Origin: Zhengitettix transpicula
Taxonomy: Eukaryota; Arthropoda; Insecta; Orthoptera; Tetrigidae
DNA length: 64,000 nt
NCBI GenBank assembly: GCA_037074705.1
Contig: CM073590.1
Span: forward strand, 96,004,447-96,068,446
Reading direction: 5' to 3'
Part shown: one piece after another, positions 51,510-62,785 of the stretch
Layout of the letters: every line of letters starts with the position of its first letter
How positions within the stretch are numbered: the first letter of the stretch is position 1
The notes under the pieces: model-generated
The model's input: the letters and a program-made list of their open reading frames with translations, nothing else
Database searches by the model: none
What the model was told of the DNA's origin: nothing
Position numbers and translations under genes: made by a program

Positions 51510-52084
51510 GTACACGGACTGACAACAGTTTATTACTTTGGAATAAAAGTCAAGCATTTACTTAATTGTTACTATATAAATTAAAAATTTTTAAAATTTG
51601 AAAAATATTTCTGTTATTAAAATCGATTATTCTTTGTATACATTAAATTAGTTAATAGAAAAATAAGAATTTGTACATACATATAGCTTCATGCCGAATT
51701 CCATCCTATTGTAAAAGTTGAGACACATAGTTCTATGAATTGTTTTTTCAAAATTATTTTCAGTTTTAGTTACTGTATATTGAAAGTGTTTGTAGCGTAT
51801 AACTTTTGATTACCTTCTGTACCGAATATGTAGATATCAAGAGTAGCGAAAGCTAGAGTAGCCATATTTCTTCAAATGGACTGAACAAAGTTTAAGCCTG
51901 TATGGTGATACAGAATATTTGTTGATGCTCTGATTCCATCTGTTCCAAATGTAGATATCCCTTACCTTCCAATTCTAAATTGCGAAAGGTATTAGAGTAT
52001 GAGTGTTGCAATAACGAGTGAGCAATTTTGCCTGTTACCAATAACGTAAACTATTTATAATGATTGTTTTGTTCCGTGTTGCAG

Positions 52085-52277
52085 CGAGGAGGTGCGGGAG
52101 CAGGGCTTCACCGTGGTGATCGACATGCGCGGAGCCACGTGGAGCACAGTGAAGCCCATCCTCAAAGTCCTGCAGGAGCACTTCCCCGGCGCCGTGCACC
52201 TCGCCTGTATCATCAAGCCTGACAACTTCTGGCAGAAGCAGCGCACCTCCCTAGCCAGCCACAAGTACAAGTTCGAG
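52085..52277 (+). CDS. trio: trio exon B: core of CRAL-TRIO domain
   Basis: The acceptor is GTTGCAG and the donor is GTTGGT after a GAG codon. The translation includes GFTVVIDMRGATWSTVKPIL and IIKPDNFWQKQRTS, near-identical to the TRIO/Kalirin SEC14 core. The first base completes the codon split with exon A, and the exon ends in phase 0 after KYKFE. The segment forms the hydrophobic lipid-binding pocket of the SEC14 fold in related proteins; the ligand in Trio proteins is not established here. The exon is GC-rich like exon A and unlike exons C to I. The donor GTTGGT is weaker than the others, but protein collinearity with exon C supports it. Confidence 0.94.
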
Positions 52278-53017
52278 GTTGGTATCGTGTTAACTTTACT
52301 ACTTTCACTATTGTACCCCTGAGTTCGAATAATCAGTCCGAACAGTTGGAACGAGGCCAGCGGATGGAAGTGCCTCGAGTTTACGCAGATTGTTCTATCA
52401 GCAAGAAAAGTAATTGCCAATTAATCTGGAATGAGCATGGCGTGAGTCTCACAGAATATCTGGAAAAATGCAAAACAATCTGGAGAGTATTACGCCGCAT
52501 TATTGGAGCGATTGAACAAGCCTTAAGATTAAACTTCTACTTAAAACCAAGAAATAGTATTTTTTTTAACTCCACAATTCTCACACCCATCCTTGGAATG
52601 AAAAGCTCATAACTCAGATAAAACATTCACACCGTTCACCCTCAAGTACTCGTCGTGTCGAGCGAGGAAGAACTGAGACTGACCGGAAATCTGCGGTTTG
52701 AGCGAAACCTTACTCTGCGGAAGTGCAGCTTTCTGCTGTCCCTGCGAATAACCCGTTCCGATTTCATTTTACGTAAATGAAAATTTCAAATTGTGTAGGA
52801 AAACAGAAATTTTGAGTGCGTGTCGGTTCGAATAATATACCACAAATTAACTTAAACATGCTAGAAACATATGGAACCCACACGAAAATTTCAGTTATGA
52901 ATGTCCCTATTATATTCGTCCTTCATGTCGGAATGAAAACATCGTTAACTTTGGCATAAAGATTTGTCTAAAATGTATACTATTGAAAGTATAAAAACTT
53001 CTGTATTAGGCGAAGAC
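52278..53017. other. Start of intron between exons B and C, no repeats recognised
   Basis: An 88-codon plus-strand frame at 52346-52612 lies 70 bases after the exon B donor. It has no recognised domain, and the TGA at 52321 ends any read-through from exon B, so it is treated as chance. Confidence 0.5.
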
Positions 53018-53238
53018 TAATTAAATCAAGAAAATAACCAATTAACAGACAAAATTCAGTGATTAAATAAATTCCTCACACAGCGTTTCCGTAATCTTTG
53101 TTGCTTTTGTCAGGTGATTCAAAACCGTTCTTACAGCTATTACGATTTTAAATCACCTGATGAAAGTAACAAGGATTGCAGAAAATTTGTGTAGTATTTA
53201 TTTTATCAATTCAATTGTGTTGACTGCTTCTTTAATTA
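53018..53238. mobile_element. Palindromic element FB5 with hammerhead-like arms
   Basis: Inverted arms of roughly 100 bp, older and more diverged than FB2, of which it is a relative: AATAAATACTACACAAA, CTGCAATCCTTGTTACTTTC and CATCAGGTGATT (complement of the right arm) parallel FB2. The right arm carries the canonical CTGATGA (53157-53163) and GAAA (53181-53184) boxes; the left arm has CTGACAA and GAAAC. Stem III of the right arm is broken (ATTTGTGTA in place of CGTTGTGTA). No clear target duplication. Confidence 0.75.
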
Positions 53239-53790
53239 ACGCATACTATTGATATTGTAGGGCTTAGGTTTTATCTTTATTCTTTTACTTGTTGTTTATA
53301 ATTAATTGTTCTAGTATCAAAGTTGTATACCGCTCAAGAGGAAACCTATTCATGTTTAGCCTAGCTGTTTTTGTTTCAAACTAACAAATTCCCTTCCCAA
53401 GTTTAAACCAGGTTTCGAATCGGTCTTCATTTTGTATAAAGATGGTAGATGGCATTGTTCTTAACCTTCTATATAAAAACCATATAAAGTTTCATCGAAA
53501 TCGGTTAGTTCAACTAATTTCCTGTATAAGCTCAATAGGCAGACAGTAATCGACAGTAAATTACATGACGTCGGTTTCGGATTTCCAATTGCATCACACG
53601 TAAACATACTATCACTCGATTCTCAGCATTACACAGAGAGAAGTACTGTTTTATTTATGTATGTTCTTTATCTACGGGCCCATGTTCTGTTCGTAATTCA
53701 ATGAAATTTATTTTTCCAAAAGTTTGTAACCTGTATGTGTTTGTAACCATCTACTGTATATAAATAGAATTGTTAGAGGCATGAATTGCT

Positions 53791-53940
53791 GTCTGCGAGG
53801 GCTATTCTCTCGCAGGCAGTACCTGCGAGGGATGTTCTCTCGTAGGCAGTACCTGCGAGGGATGTTCTCTCGTAGGCAGTACCTGCGAGGGATGTTCTCT
53901 CGTAGGCAGTATCTGCGAGGGATGTTCTCTCGCAGGCAGA
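53791..53940. repeat. Minisatellite of five 30-bp units, each a hairpin
   Basis: Five contiguous units of exactly 30 bp with core CTGCGAGGGATGTTCTCTCG. In each, CCTGCGAG pairs with CTCGCAGG or CTCGTAGG around a 9-base loop. Units are near-identical. Because 30 is a multiple of three, frames stay open on both strands. It adjoins the 5' side of family X copy 5, and a related single unit appears at the 5' side of copy 1, so it probably belongs to that element. Confidence 0.95.
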
Positions 53941-54438
53941 ACCTTGTAGGAGAGACAGGAAGGGGCTACCTTTGGGGATGCCTTTTCCTCTCTCCGTTTT
54001 TGAACTAAGGTTCCCACGGGCCGAGGCACCTCGGCCAGTTTTGAGAGGTGTATGTACCGGGTCACAGACCTTGGGCATACGGTAAGAGTTGTTCTCTGTT
54101 CCCATTGGAACAGTTGAACACCTGCCTCCTAAACTGGTCGAGGTACGGAGAAGGGAATGCTACGTCCTCACAGCAAACTTCTCTCGCTATCGGAAGGGCG
54201 TGGGACAAGTACCCAATGCCCGAACTACCTGATGCAGGTTTATCTAGGGTTTTCCCTGCATTATTTTTAGGCGAATGCCGGGTAGGATCCTTAAACTATA
54301 GCCCGGGGGCCCTAGTTAACCCTTGGCTATCTTTCTCTACCCTTTTGCATCCTCCCTTTCAAATCCCTTCCTATGCTATTTAAGGGGAGTTGCAACCATG
54401 TGGATTACCCTCGTGTAGCCAGTTACCCTAAAAAAAAG
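53941..54438 (+). mobile_element. Interspersed family X, copy 5 (longest)
   Basis: Begins ACCTTGTAGGAGAGACAGG and GGGGATGCCTTTTCC, continues through GAGGTGTATGTACCGG and GAATGCCGGGTAGGATCC, and ends CAGTTACCCTAAAAAAA. With the hairpin minisatellite in front, the element is about 650 bp. The A-rich 3' end in several copies suggests retroposition, but no polymerase III boxes or reverse transcriptase are evident. Confidence 0.88.
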
Positions 54439-54492
54439 ACATTTACTTCCTATTTTTGGCTGATTGCACTACGATCAGCCGATGTGTAGTTG

Positions 54493-54494
<2 letters not shown>

Positions 54495-54530
<36 letters not shown>
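54495..54530. repeat. (TA)n microsatellite
   Basis: About 18 TA repeats. Confidence 0.96.
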
Positions 54531-54532
<2 letters not shown>

Positions 54533-54688
54533 GCAATGTTGGTATGGAAAGGAATGAGAGATAGAGGTTGTGGCTTACCTGAAAGTGAAGTGCAGTGTCG
54601 CCATAAGGAACTGAAGGTTGTTCTACAAATTTTCGGAGGCTCTCAGCCTCCGTTTTCAGGAAGGAGTGTTATGACTGGCTGTATATAT

Positions 54689-55714
54689 TGTAATAATTAA
54701 ACAGGGAGTAAATGAATTAAATTAGCTCCACGTTGATTAAGCCAATTTATGTAATAATTAAAAAGTGGTATTAATTAAAAGAATTAACAAAATTATTAAG
54801 ATTTAAAAGTTTATTCTTTAAAAGTACAAATTGTAATCCCTACTTTATACGCCGAATTTCATCAAGTTAACAAATAAATATTTTATTTCAATTTTGCAAC
54901 TCGTGGCGTTCTAGGAAAAATACAACTTTATATTTTACAATCATATACGTCGAAATCCTCTTTATCTCAGGGTCATTACTGGGTTTGATATTCAGAGCAA
55001 TCCAATTTAATAAACTAACATTAACAATTCAAACTCATTGAAGCTAACTTAATACAATATGAAAGTAAACGAAATGAAATAAACAAAATGAAAAGAAAAA
55101 CGAACGAAATCTGACTTCTACCTTTAATCATCGTTTACAGATTTTAAATAATTGTTTTGTACTCACGAATGTCTTTCTGGTACCAGATCTGATTCTTGGA
55201 GCTTGAGGACAACACTCACTAAAATGGCCATTATTCTGATTCTACACATTGAAGTTTTTAATACACTCGGTCGATGTTCTCGTTCTCTGCCACCTGGAAC
55301 TTATGATCAGCCGCCCCTCCGTCAGCCCTCGGACATAGGTCTTCTTGATGTCTCTACGCGAAATTTAGTTCAGTCTGTGTGAAGCAAAACCTTTTGCTTC
55401 CAAATTTGGGATTATTAATTGAGTATCTCCGTCAAAACTGTTTACTCGCGTTTTATGTAAACTAATAGATCTCGCAGTTTGACTTCTTGGACTGCGCTAT
55501 TCATACTTTTTAAATCAGCATCCACATTTTACGATTTAAGTTCCCGTATGGCTGATCTGTTTCGCGTCTAGCAGCAGACTGGCGTTTGGGCTGGAACTTT
55601 CGTCGTGCGTTCGCTAACAATGGCTCGACCTTACATTGTTTCTTTTGATATATATTTTAGCCGATAACAATCTAATTTAATTAAAACAATTAATGGCCTT
55701 TTTAATTGGTCTTT

Positions 55715-55716
<2 letters not shown>
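54689..55716 (-). mobile_element. LTR-like element E, TG...CA ends in a TA target
   Basis: Starts TGTAATAATTAAACAGGG after TATATAT and ends GGTCTTTCA before ATATATAT. The block AGCTCCACGTTGATTAAGCC, then TTATGTAATAATTAAA, repeats the first 13 bases (TGTAATAATTAAA) about 55 bp inside the element. CTCAGGGTCATTACTGGGTT, GAAATCTGACTTC and CTGGTACCAG are shared with B or C. About 1.03 kb and non-coding. On the minus strand it has LTR-style ends. Confidence 0.62.
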
Positions 55717-55762
<46 letters not shown>

Positions 55763-55780
55763 TATATATACACACACACA
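55717..55780. repeat. (TA)n(CA)n microsatellite
   Basis: TA array directly after element E, ending in a short CA run. It marks the edge of the transposon-rich half of the window. Confidence 0.97.
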
Positions 55781-56136
55781 ATGAAAATGTCATTTGTGAA
55801 TAATGTTTATATTGACTTAACCTTGGTATTAGTTTTCTGTAATATAAAATAGCTTATTATTTATATTTTTATGATTAATGAAAGCCTAAATTTGAGCATT
55901 TTTATTTAATTTAATTTATTTTACTATTTTATTGTCAATTTTACGTTTTTAATTTATGGAATAAATTTTGTTTATTTAGGTCTATTACCCAATGGAAGTC
56001 CCAAAATTGTGGATGAAACATAGAATGTTGTATTATTTCTTTTTTAGTTAAATAATACATTGCTTTTTGATAATAGGCTGTTTTTTATGTTTATATAATA
56101 AATCATACAATATTTTACTTTAATATTTTGTTACAG
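55781..56136. other. End of the intron before exon C
   Basis: AT-rich sequence with T-rich tracts leading to the TTACAG acceptor; no repeat recognised. Confidence 0.6.
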
Positions 56137-56250
56137 ATGAACATGATTAGCTTAGAAGGATTGCAAAAGATAATAGATACTACTCAACTAACATCAGATT
56201 TGGAAGGAACTCTTCACTATGACCATTCTCAGTGGATAGATATGCGTCTG
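56137..56250 (+). CDS. trio: trio exon C: end of CRAL-TRIO domain
   Basis: Thirty-eight codons between TTACAG and GTAATA, phase 0 at both ends. The protein reads MNMISLEGLQKIIDTTQLTS and continues through GTLHYDHSQWIDMRL. This matches the family segment that follows the exon B end (NMVSLEGL, QLT, L-Y-H-WI in vertebrates). It closes the SEC14 domain. G+C is about 36 percent by hand count, with a single CpG, in sharp contrast to exons A and B. Confidence 0.93.
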
Positions 56251-56798
56251 GTAATAAAAGCTTACAAATAGAAATTTGTTGGGGTTGACATATTCATTTT
56301 CTTAAACATTTATTAACATATTTTCTACTTAAGAAACTGACGACAATGTGATTTATTGAGGAATACTGTTGATATTTTTACGAAGAAAGAATTATGTAAA
56401 ACTTAGTATTATAATTTTATTTAAGCTAATTTGCATTAAAATATATAAGCAAAATGTGAAAATGGACAAATTAAAATGTGCTTACTTTATGATGCTATAA
56501 GTCTTTCTTTGTATGATGAACTTCAAAGAGTCTTTATCTGCCTGTAGGTTTAAAAATTTCAGTTATTTTACACATTATGATCATTTTGCTTTCAATCATA
56601 ACCTCTCCAAGTTTATAATTAATTTAATATCAAATTGAAATCCTTTTATAGTAAATACAATAATCACAGAGTTGGAGCTGCTGGAATACAACTTAATTTA
56701 TCACATTGCCATTGTATTAATTTCATAATTTTTCTTTATAATTAATACTTTAATATTATGATTTATATTATTTGCATCTGTATTTATAATTTGTGTAG

Positions 56799-56998
56799 GC
56801 TTTGGAAGATTTTATTTGGCAAGCTGCTGACCTATTGGACAGACTTGATGATCTTCAGGAAGATCTGAGTCGAAATGATTTTGCAGATGATATTGCAGGA
56901 GCAAAACATGGCATCGATCTTCATAATGAGATGAAAAAGAAGATAATGAAGGCACCAGTGGAAGAAATAGATTTAATAGGTCAAAGATTGTTACAAAG
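56799..56998 (+). CDS. trio: trio exon D: linker and first spectrin repeat, part 1
   Basis: Acceptor TGTGTAG, donor GTAAAG. It encodes ALEDFIWQAADLLDRLDDLQ followed by an acidic helical stretch and KAPVEEIDLIGQRLLQR, aligning with the helix after the SEC14 domain in TRIO (AFEDY-L-RLEELQ, KAPIEDLDLEGQKLLQR). It ends with two bases of an Arg codon completed by exon E. Heptad-like hydrophobic spacing fits a spectrin-type three-helix bundle. Confidence 0.93.
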
Positions 56999-57863
56999 GT
57001 AAAGTACAATAATTTGAAAAGGCTGTTGTTGTTGATCTTTTCTAATTTGATGCATATTTTTTATATGTTTAAATATGCATCAACACAGTTAGACTTCATT
57101 TCAAGTATTTTCAGTTGGTAAAACAGTCAGTTATGACAATTAAAGAAGGATTTATTTATGCTTCTTCTTCTATGAGTAGTTTAATGACAGTGGTTATAAC
57201 GGAAATATTAATTTGAAATGGTTTATACTGAAACAGTAATTAAATATTCTAATACAAAGTAACCTTTGGATTAGTACACACTCACTTATTCATTTTCAGT
57301 TAAGCCCAACAGATTTTTTTTAAATTTTTGGAGTTTTTTCCGTACAGAATTTAAATGAAGAAAATATTTATATTGTTAATTTCTTTTCTGGAAAAGTCTT
57401 ACAATTTCGTTTTGTGCTGCAGAAATTATAATAGCTTACTGACTGAGAAATGTATATCTCAATTGTGGGAACCTTTATTCCATAATCCAAATGATAGTTA
57501 AAATGACTATTCTACAAAGAACAGGAGGGTAAATAGTTGCAAACCCCATTATTAGCTAGTAGCAGAATAATTTGTTTAATTATGTGGAATCTATTCTGTC
57601 TTGTCTATTGTCTGTCTTGACTATTTTCTCTTATTTTACATATACTTTTATTAACTATCATTAATATTTAGCAATATATTGAAAGCAGTTTTATGTCATC
57701 CATATGATTTCAAATAGATTAATTAACATATGTTATGCAAGTACTATGCAATATTTATTTTATATGAATACAATATATTCTTAAATTTCATGACTAAAAA
57801 ATTTTAATTTAATAAATTATACTTCACTGAAAGGTGATGTTAAGTGAGTATTTACTGTTGTAG

Positions 57864-58092
57864 GTTATCTGGTGATTCAAATAGTGGTTATGATTCTGGT
57901 TATTCTGGGCGAGACAGTGAAGCAAGTTCTGTGGTGGCAAACCCAGACCTTCAAGCATCAGTCCCACAAATTCTTCAGAACTTGGAAGCCATTCATACTT
58001 CCCAACAACATTTACTTCAACTTTGGCACCACAAGAAGCTAAAATTAGACCAATGTTTTCAGCTTAGACTGTTTGAACAAGATTGTGAAAAG
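57864..58092 (+). CDS. trio: trio exon E: Ser-rich loop and spectrin helix
   Basis: Acceptor TTGTAG, donor GTATTG. It begins with the last base of the split Arg codon, then SGDSNSGYDSGYSGRDSEAS, a Ser/Gly/Asp-rich loop that differs from vertebrate TRIO. The conserved helix follows, including QHLLQLWHHKKLKLDQCFQL and RLFEQDCEK, a Trio/Kalirin hallmark. The loop is a plausible insect-specific, possibly phosphorylated linker (inference). It ends in phase 0. Confidence 0.93.
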
Positions 58093-58319
58093 GTATTGTT
58101 ATTATACTAATTCAGCAGTTTGTTATACCCTTTTCTTCAATTATTTATTGTAGTTTTTCAAATTTCAAAATGTATTATAAATAATAGTGTTTTATTTTCT
58201 AAAATGAAATGATGCATAACATTAATTAATAAGTCTGTTTATTTACTTAAAAATATTTGCTACCAGTCCACTGATCAATACTAATTTATTCATTTGCTAA
58301 TGTACTAACTTATTTTCAG

Positions 58320-58442
58320 ATGTTTGATTGGATCTGCCACAACAGAGATGTTTTTCTAATGAACTATGTTGAAATAGGGCATTCATATAAAGTTGCCAAA
58401 GAGTTGCAGGAGGAGCATAACCACTTCACAATGAGTTCAATG
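58320..58442 (+). CDS. trio: trio exon F: spectrin repeat helix
   Basis: Acceptor TTTTCAG, donor GTAAAA, 41 codons in phase 0. It encodes MFDWICHNRDVFLMNYVEIG followed by HSYKVAKELQEEHNHFTMSSM, which directly continues exon E as in TRIO (EKMFDWI, T-IG, ELQ-QHNHF). The upstream intron is the shortest in the window, about 227 bp. Confidence 0.94.
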
Positions 58443-59582
58443 GTAAAATTAATTTCAGTTTAATTAACATATTTTCTGCAAGTATCTTGTAAACAGGATC
58501 ACAGTATAATAATTTTATCTTAGTTTTATTTGAAGAACAAGCAAACATTTATTAAATTCCTTTAGTGATTACATTCTATTGACATCTGTTAAGAATTGTA
58601 AGATGTTAGTAATAAAGGGATTGTGCAGTATTTCAAAAATATAATTTTAATGATTTAAGATTTGTTTAGCAAGTTTCCTATTTCTTCAAATTCAGGTAGT
58701 AATTAAAACCGATGGATGAAAGTGAGGTAAAGTAGAACTTCTTTCAATCTATGGATGGGTTGTTGACTTTGTTCAGGATAGATTTTGATGTTAATGGTTA
58801 GGGAGAATGGCAGACTATGCTCAAGATAGAAGTTAAGACTAAGGAATTAACATGAGTAGAAACTCATAACACAATCAAATCAAGTGGGAATTAGTTTTAT
58901 TTCATTTGGGAAAAAATAAAAGCTGGAAAAACTGTATCTAATCCTGAATATAATCCACTCTGCTACATGTTAAAATGATGAATTCACTGTTTTTTACTTT
59001 CAGACATTGTTATGTAGCAGTCTTGTCTAAAATTTAATGTAATATTAGCGTGTTCTTACAATTAATTTCAAATAGCATTTTTAAGAATTATCTATATGAG
59101 GTTTTGTCAAATGAAATAATGAGATGCATTTTAAATCATGTAGCCTAGAACATATATCTTTCACATGCCTGGTAAATATTTTTAACACCAGTTTTACATA
59201 TGAATATATCTTCAAATCTATAAATGCAATTATTGCATGAATATTTGTTATTGTGCTTTCAATATTTGTAAATGAAAAATTTATTTGAGTTTTAATTAGG
59301 CATCATTCTTTTAATATGTTATCTTTTTTCAAGTCTTACACACTGTAAATGAAATTGTTTTCTGCTTAACTATTTTGTTACACCCAATATAAACCAATAA
59401 AAGTCTTATCATTTATAAATTTGATTCTTAAGAGAAGGAAGGTTCAAGTGTATTGCATTTATTTGCTTGTTACAGAATTTTGTTTAGATTAGGCAATTTT
59501 TGAGTTAAATATAAAAAGTTGAAAATGTTCATTACTCTTATGTTATTTGTCTTGAAATCTTATCACTTACATTTGATTTCAG

Positions 59583-59774
59583 AATGTGTATGTAAATATA
59601 AATCGAATACTGACAGTTGCATCTCGTCTTATTGAAAGTAGTCATTATGCAGCTCAACACATTCGGACGGTAGCAAGTAGACTGGATCGAACATGGAAAG
59701 AGTTTGCAGCAGGATTAGATGAAAGAACATCTGTTTTAGCATTGTCTGTTCTGTTTCACCATAAAGCTGAACAG
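59583..59774 (+). CDS. trio: trio exon G: spectrin repeat (NVYVNINRI block)
   Basis: Acceptor ATTTCAG, donor GTATAT, 64 codons in phase 0. The translation begins NVYVNINRILTVASRLIESS and continues HYAAQHIRTVASRLDRTWKE and FAAGLDERTSVLALSVLFHH. This is one of the best conserved blocks of the Trio/Kalirin spectrin array. Confidence 0.95.
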
Positions 59775-60954
59775 GTATATTTTGAAATTTAATAGCAGTC
59801 TCCTTCTGTATGACTATGATACAATGATCTCTGGAATAATTGGAAAGTGTACAGCTATGTTGGAATTAATATGTTTTAAATTAGTTTTTATTCTAAATTT
59901 TTGTTCATTTTGTGTACTTATAATGCATTATTTCATTTTTTATTCTGAATAATGCATTATTTCATTTTTTATTCTGAATAATAATATTGTATCATTTATT
60001 AACCAAAACATTTTTGCAAAATTGTATATATTTATTTTAAAATTGGCATAGTGTTAGATGGACCATCATAACTATTTATACGATTCAATTTTATTTTCTT
60101 GTTTTGATAAATATTTTATAGTCAACATATTACAATAATTTAAACTCTATTATTTTATTATAAGGACAGGGATATTGACTTTGACATTGTTATACACAAT
60201 TATAAATATAACTAGAAATATTAAAATTATTTAAATATTTGACATTGAATGTCTTAGAAAGCCCTGAAGATATCCATACCATTGTCTGGTTCTAATTTTA
60301 TGCACAGTGTGCTTTTATCTTGAAAATAGTTGCCCACAGATGCATGTACCTCCAAATAATGATGATGTGAACAATAAATAACTGAGCAGTGAGGAATATT
60401 AGATTCTGGGTACATATGGTTTAGGAACAGACATGATCAAATTTCTTTTTTGGTTGAAAGTCAGTTTACTATGATATGGTTTCCATTTAAAATTTACTGG
60501 CATATACTGTATATAGCCTACAAATGAAGTTACTAAAAAAAATATATCACTTTTTATTAAAAAAAACCTGTGGCTATTGTTAAATTTTCATTCTGATCTC
60601 TTTTTCTTGGGAAAGATTGAGTTGCATTTCACATAGCCCATGGGTCTCAGGTTGGACACACACAATTTAGAGTCTTATGGAATTTTATGATAGAAGAATA
60701 AATGTATTTTAAGACTTTCAATGAGCAAGGTTTTAGCTATATGTCATTAAATGTATATTTTTATTTGTTTCATTTCTATTTGTTGTCTGCTTTCATAGAT
60801 AATTTACCATAATTTTTTAAATGTAAAGTATTTTAAATTTCCCCTCTCTTAATAAAGTTGTATTTTCTATTTTTTCATGATAAATGTTTAAAATTAATTA
60901 TGTTAACTATACAATACCATTGAAATAGTTTATTTATGCAATGATTATTTTCAG

Positions 60955-61086
60955 TATGTGGAGAATGTGGCAAACTGGAACCAAGCATGTGAAAACATGA
61001 GTATTCCTAGTGAGATTATGGTGCTAGAAACAGCAATTCATCAACATCAAAACCTTTATGAATCCATGTGCCAAGCGTATACCGAG
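60955..61086 (+). CDS. trio: trio exon H: spectrin repeat
   Basis: Acceptor TTTTCAG, donor GTAATT, 44 codons in phase 0. It encodes YVENVANWNQACENMSIPSE, then IMVLETAIHQHQNLYESMCQ and AYTE, matching the TRIO segment Y-NV-W-KAC, LPSE, LE-AIH-HQ-LYE, AY-E. It joins exon I at the conserved EV boundary. Confidence 0.93.
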
Positions 61087-62785
61087 GTAATTATTTATGA
61101 AATATGAAAATATTTGAATTCTTGAAATATGACACTAATATATTGAATTAACATTAATTTATAGTATCATGTATGGACATGTTCAGTATTGTCATTCATA
61201 GCTAGAATTTAAAATGAATAATGTATCTATAATATGACTGAATTATTGTCTTACATAATTAGTTGGTATTTGTATGTACTTGTAGGACTGCTTGGTTCCA
61301 GATGGAAAATTATCGCAGGCAAGCAGATAATTATTCCTTTTTAAATGTTTTAATTTACTTACATAGCAGCATTAGGGCAAAGCTGTCAAAATTATTTGCA
61401 AAGTTTAAAAAAGTGGTAATACATCTCACTCTTAGCACAGTTTTCTGTTCAATTGATGCACTTCACTTGCTCCTTTGGGAATGGTGCTTTCTTGCTTGCA
61501 CCTGCACCCAATATTCCTTTTGCAGAAATCCTATCCTTTTCCATAAACTGTTGCACAATTGCTCCGCCTTCTGTAGTACTTGTTACTATAGTGCTCTGTA
61601 CTAGCTTAGTGTATAAGATGTATTAAGGTACGCAGAAGCTAAATATTATAATGCAGGCTTTTTGATGTGCTTATCAGCTACAAACCATTCATGTTATATT
61701 TGTATATTTTCATAGTTTGCTTGTGTTGTTTTAGAATTTATTTATATACTGCATTAGAAACAACAGCAGCTAATATATTAATACATTAAATGGTTGTTGA
61801 TGACTATCATAAATACATGCAATATTGGGTGTTAGTAATACTTTAAAGTTATGCAAAATTTTCTCCTCTATTCTTTTCCAAAATATTCAACTAGAGGTTC
61901 TCTCATATATAATTTCAACCTAAAAATACTACGTTTCTTTATCTGTAATGCAAATATATTTTCTTCATCTAGCTGTTGATTTAGTTATTCACTAATATTT
62001 ATTACCTTTTTGAAAACAGTCAAGTTTTTTGACAATAAGTTTCCACTGTTATAATTTTTTTTAAATAACATATTAGCAGTCTTTTATATCAATATCAAAC
62101 GTAAATTTATATTTTCAGATTTTATCAAATTTAAATTTTTTTTGGACAGCTTTAATATACCTGATTAAACATTTTTAGGGTTTTATTGATATAAGTTTAA
62201 TGTAAGAACAATTTATTTATATGATGGTGTGATTTTTATGATTTTATACCTGTAGTTTTTCTGTTTAAATTATTTTATTTAAATATTGTAAAGTATTAGT
62301 TATATTCTGCTGGTTTTCTTTGATTCTCTTTTAAATGGGAGTATTCCAAACAGTTATACTATTTTTTTCCATATTTACAAATATACATAAATTTGAATGA
62401 AGATATCCTTATTCTAAATAAAACATTTTTTTAAATGATTAGTCATCAAAATCAATTTAAAATTGCTGTACTTTATTAATTATTGTATTTACACAGACAA
62501 TATTTTAGTGTCTCAGTGTGTTGGTTTGTAGATATAGATTAAATAAAATAATTGTTTTCTTGTATGCCACTAATTAATTTATGTTCAAGCTGCCACATTT
62601 TTTACTAATGAGTAATATCAGTGCAACTTTGCATCATCTTACTGGGAATAATTTTGATCTTTATTATTAACCAAATTCTTAATTTATAACTAATTCCCCT
62701 GAAATATACTAATAAATCACAGATAAGTGATTAATAACAGTTTTGTGAGATCAATGTAAAAGTGTCTTATGTTTCCATTTTCCAG

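Larger units (their letters stand above)
58443..62785. other. Short trio introns F-G, G-H and H-I without recognised elements
   Basis: The introns 58443-59582, 59775-60954 and 61087-62785 are AT-rich, and I recognise no mobile element in them. A 28-base segment near 59930 (ATTATTTCATTTTTTATTCTG) is directly duplicated. An open stretch at 61263-61604 (113 codons, Cys-rich, hydrophobic) has no recognisable domain and would break the H-I reading frame, so it is left as intron. Confidence 0.55.

Noticed and set aside
53791..53940. A CRISPR-like array of palindromic repeats
   Set aside because: The 30-bp units are contiguous with no unique spacers, and the context is an insect intron.
61263..61604. 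An additional trio exon or Cys-rich gene in the H-I intron
   Set aside because: Exons H and I join in phase 0 with conserved protein sequence across the boundary, and the open stretch resembles no Trio segment.
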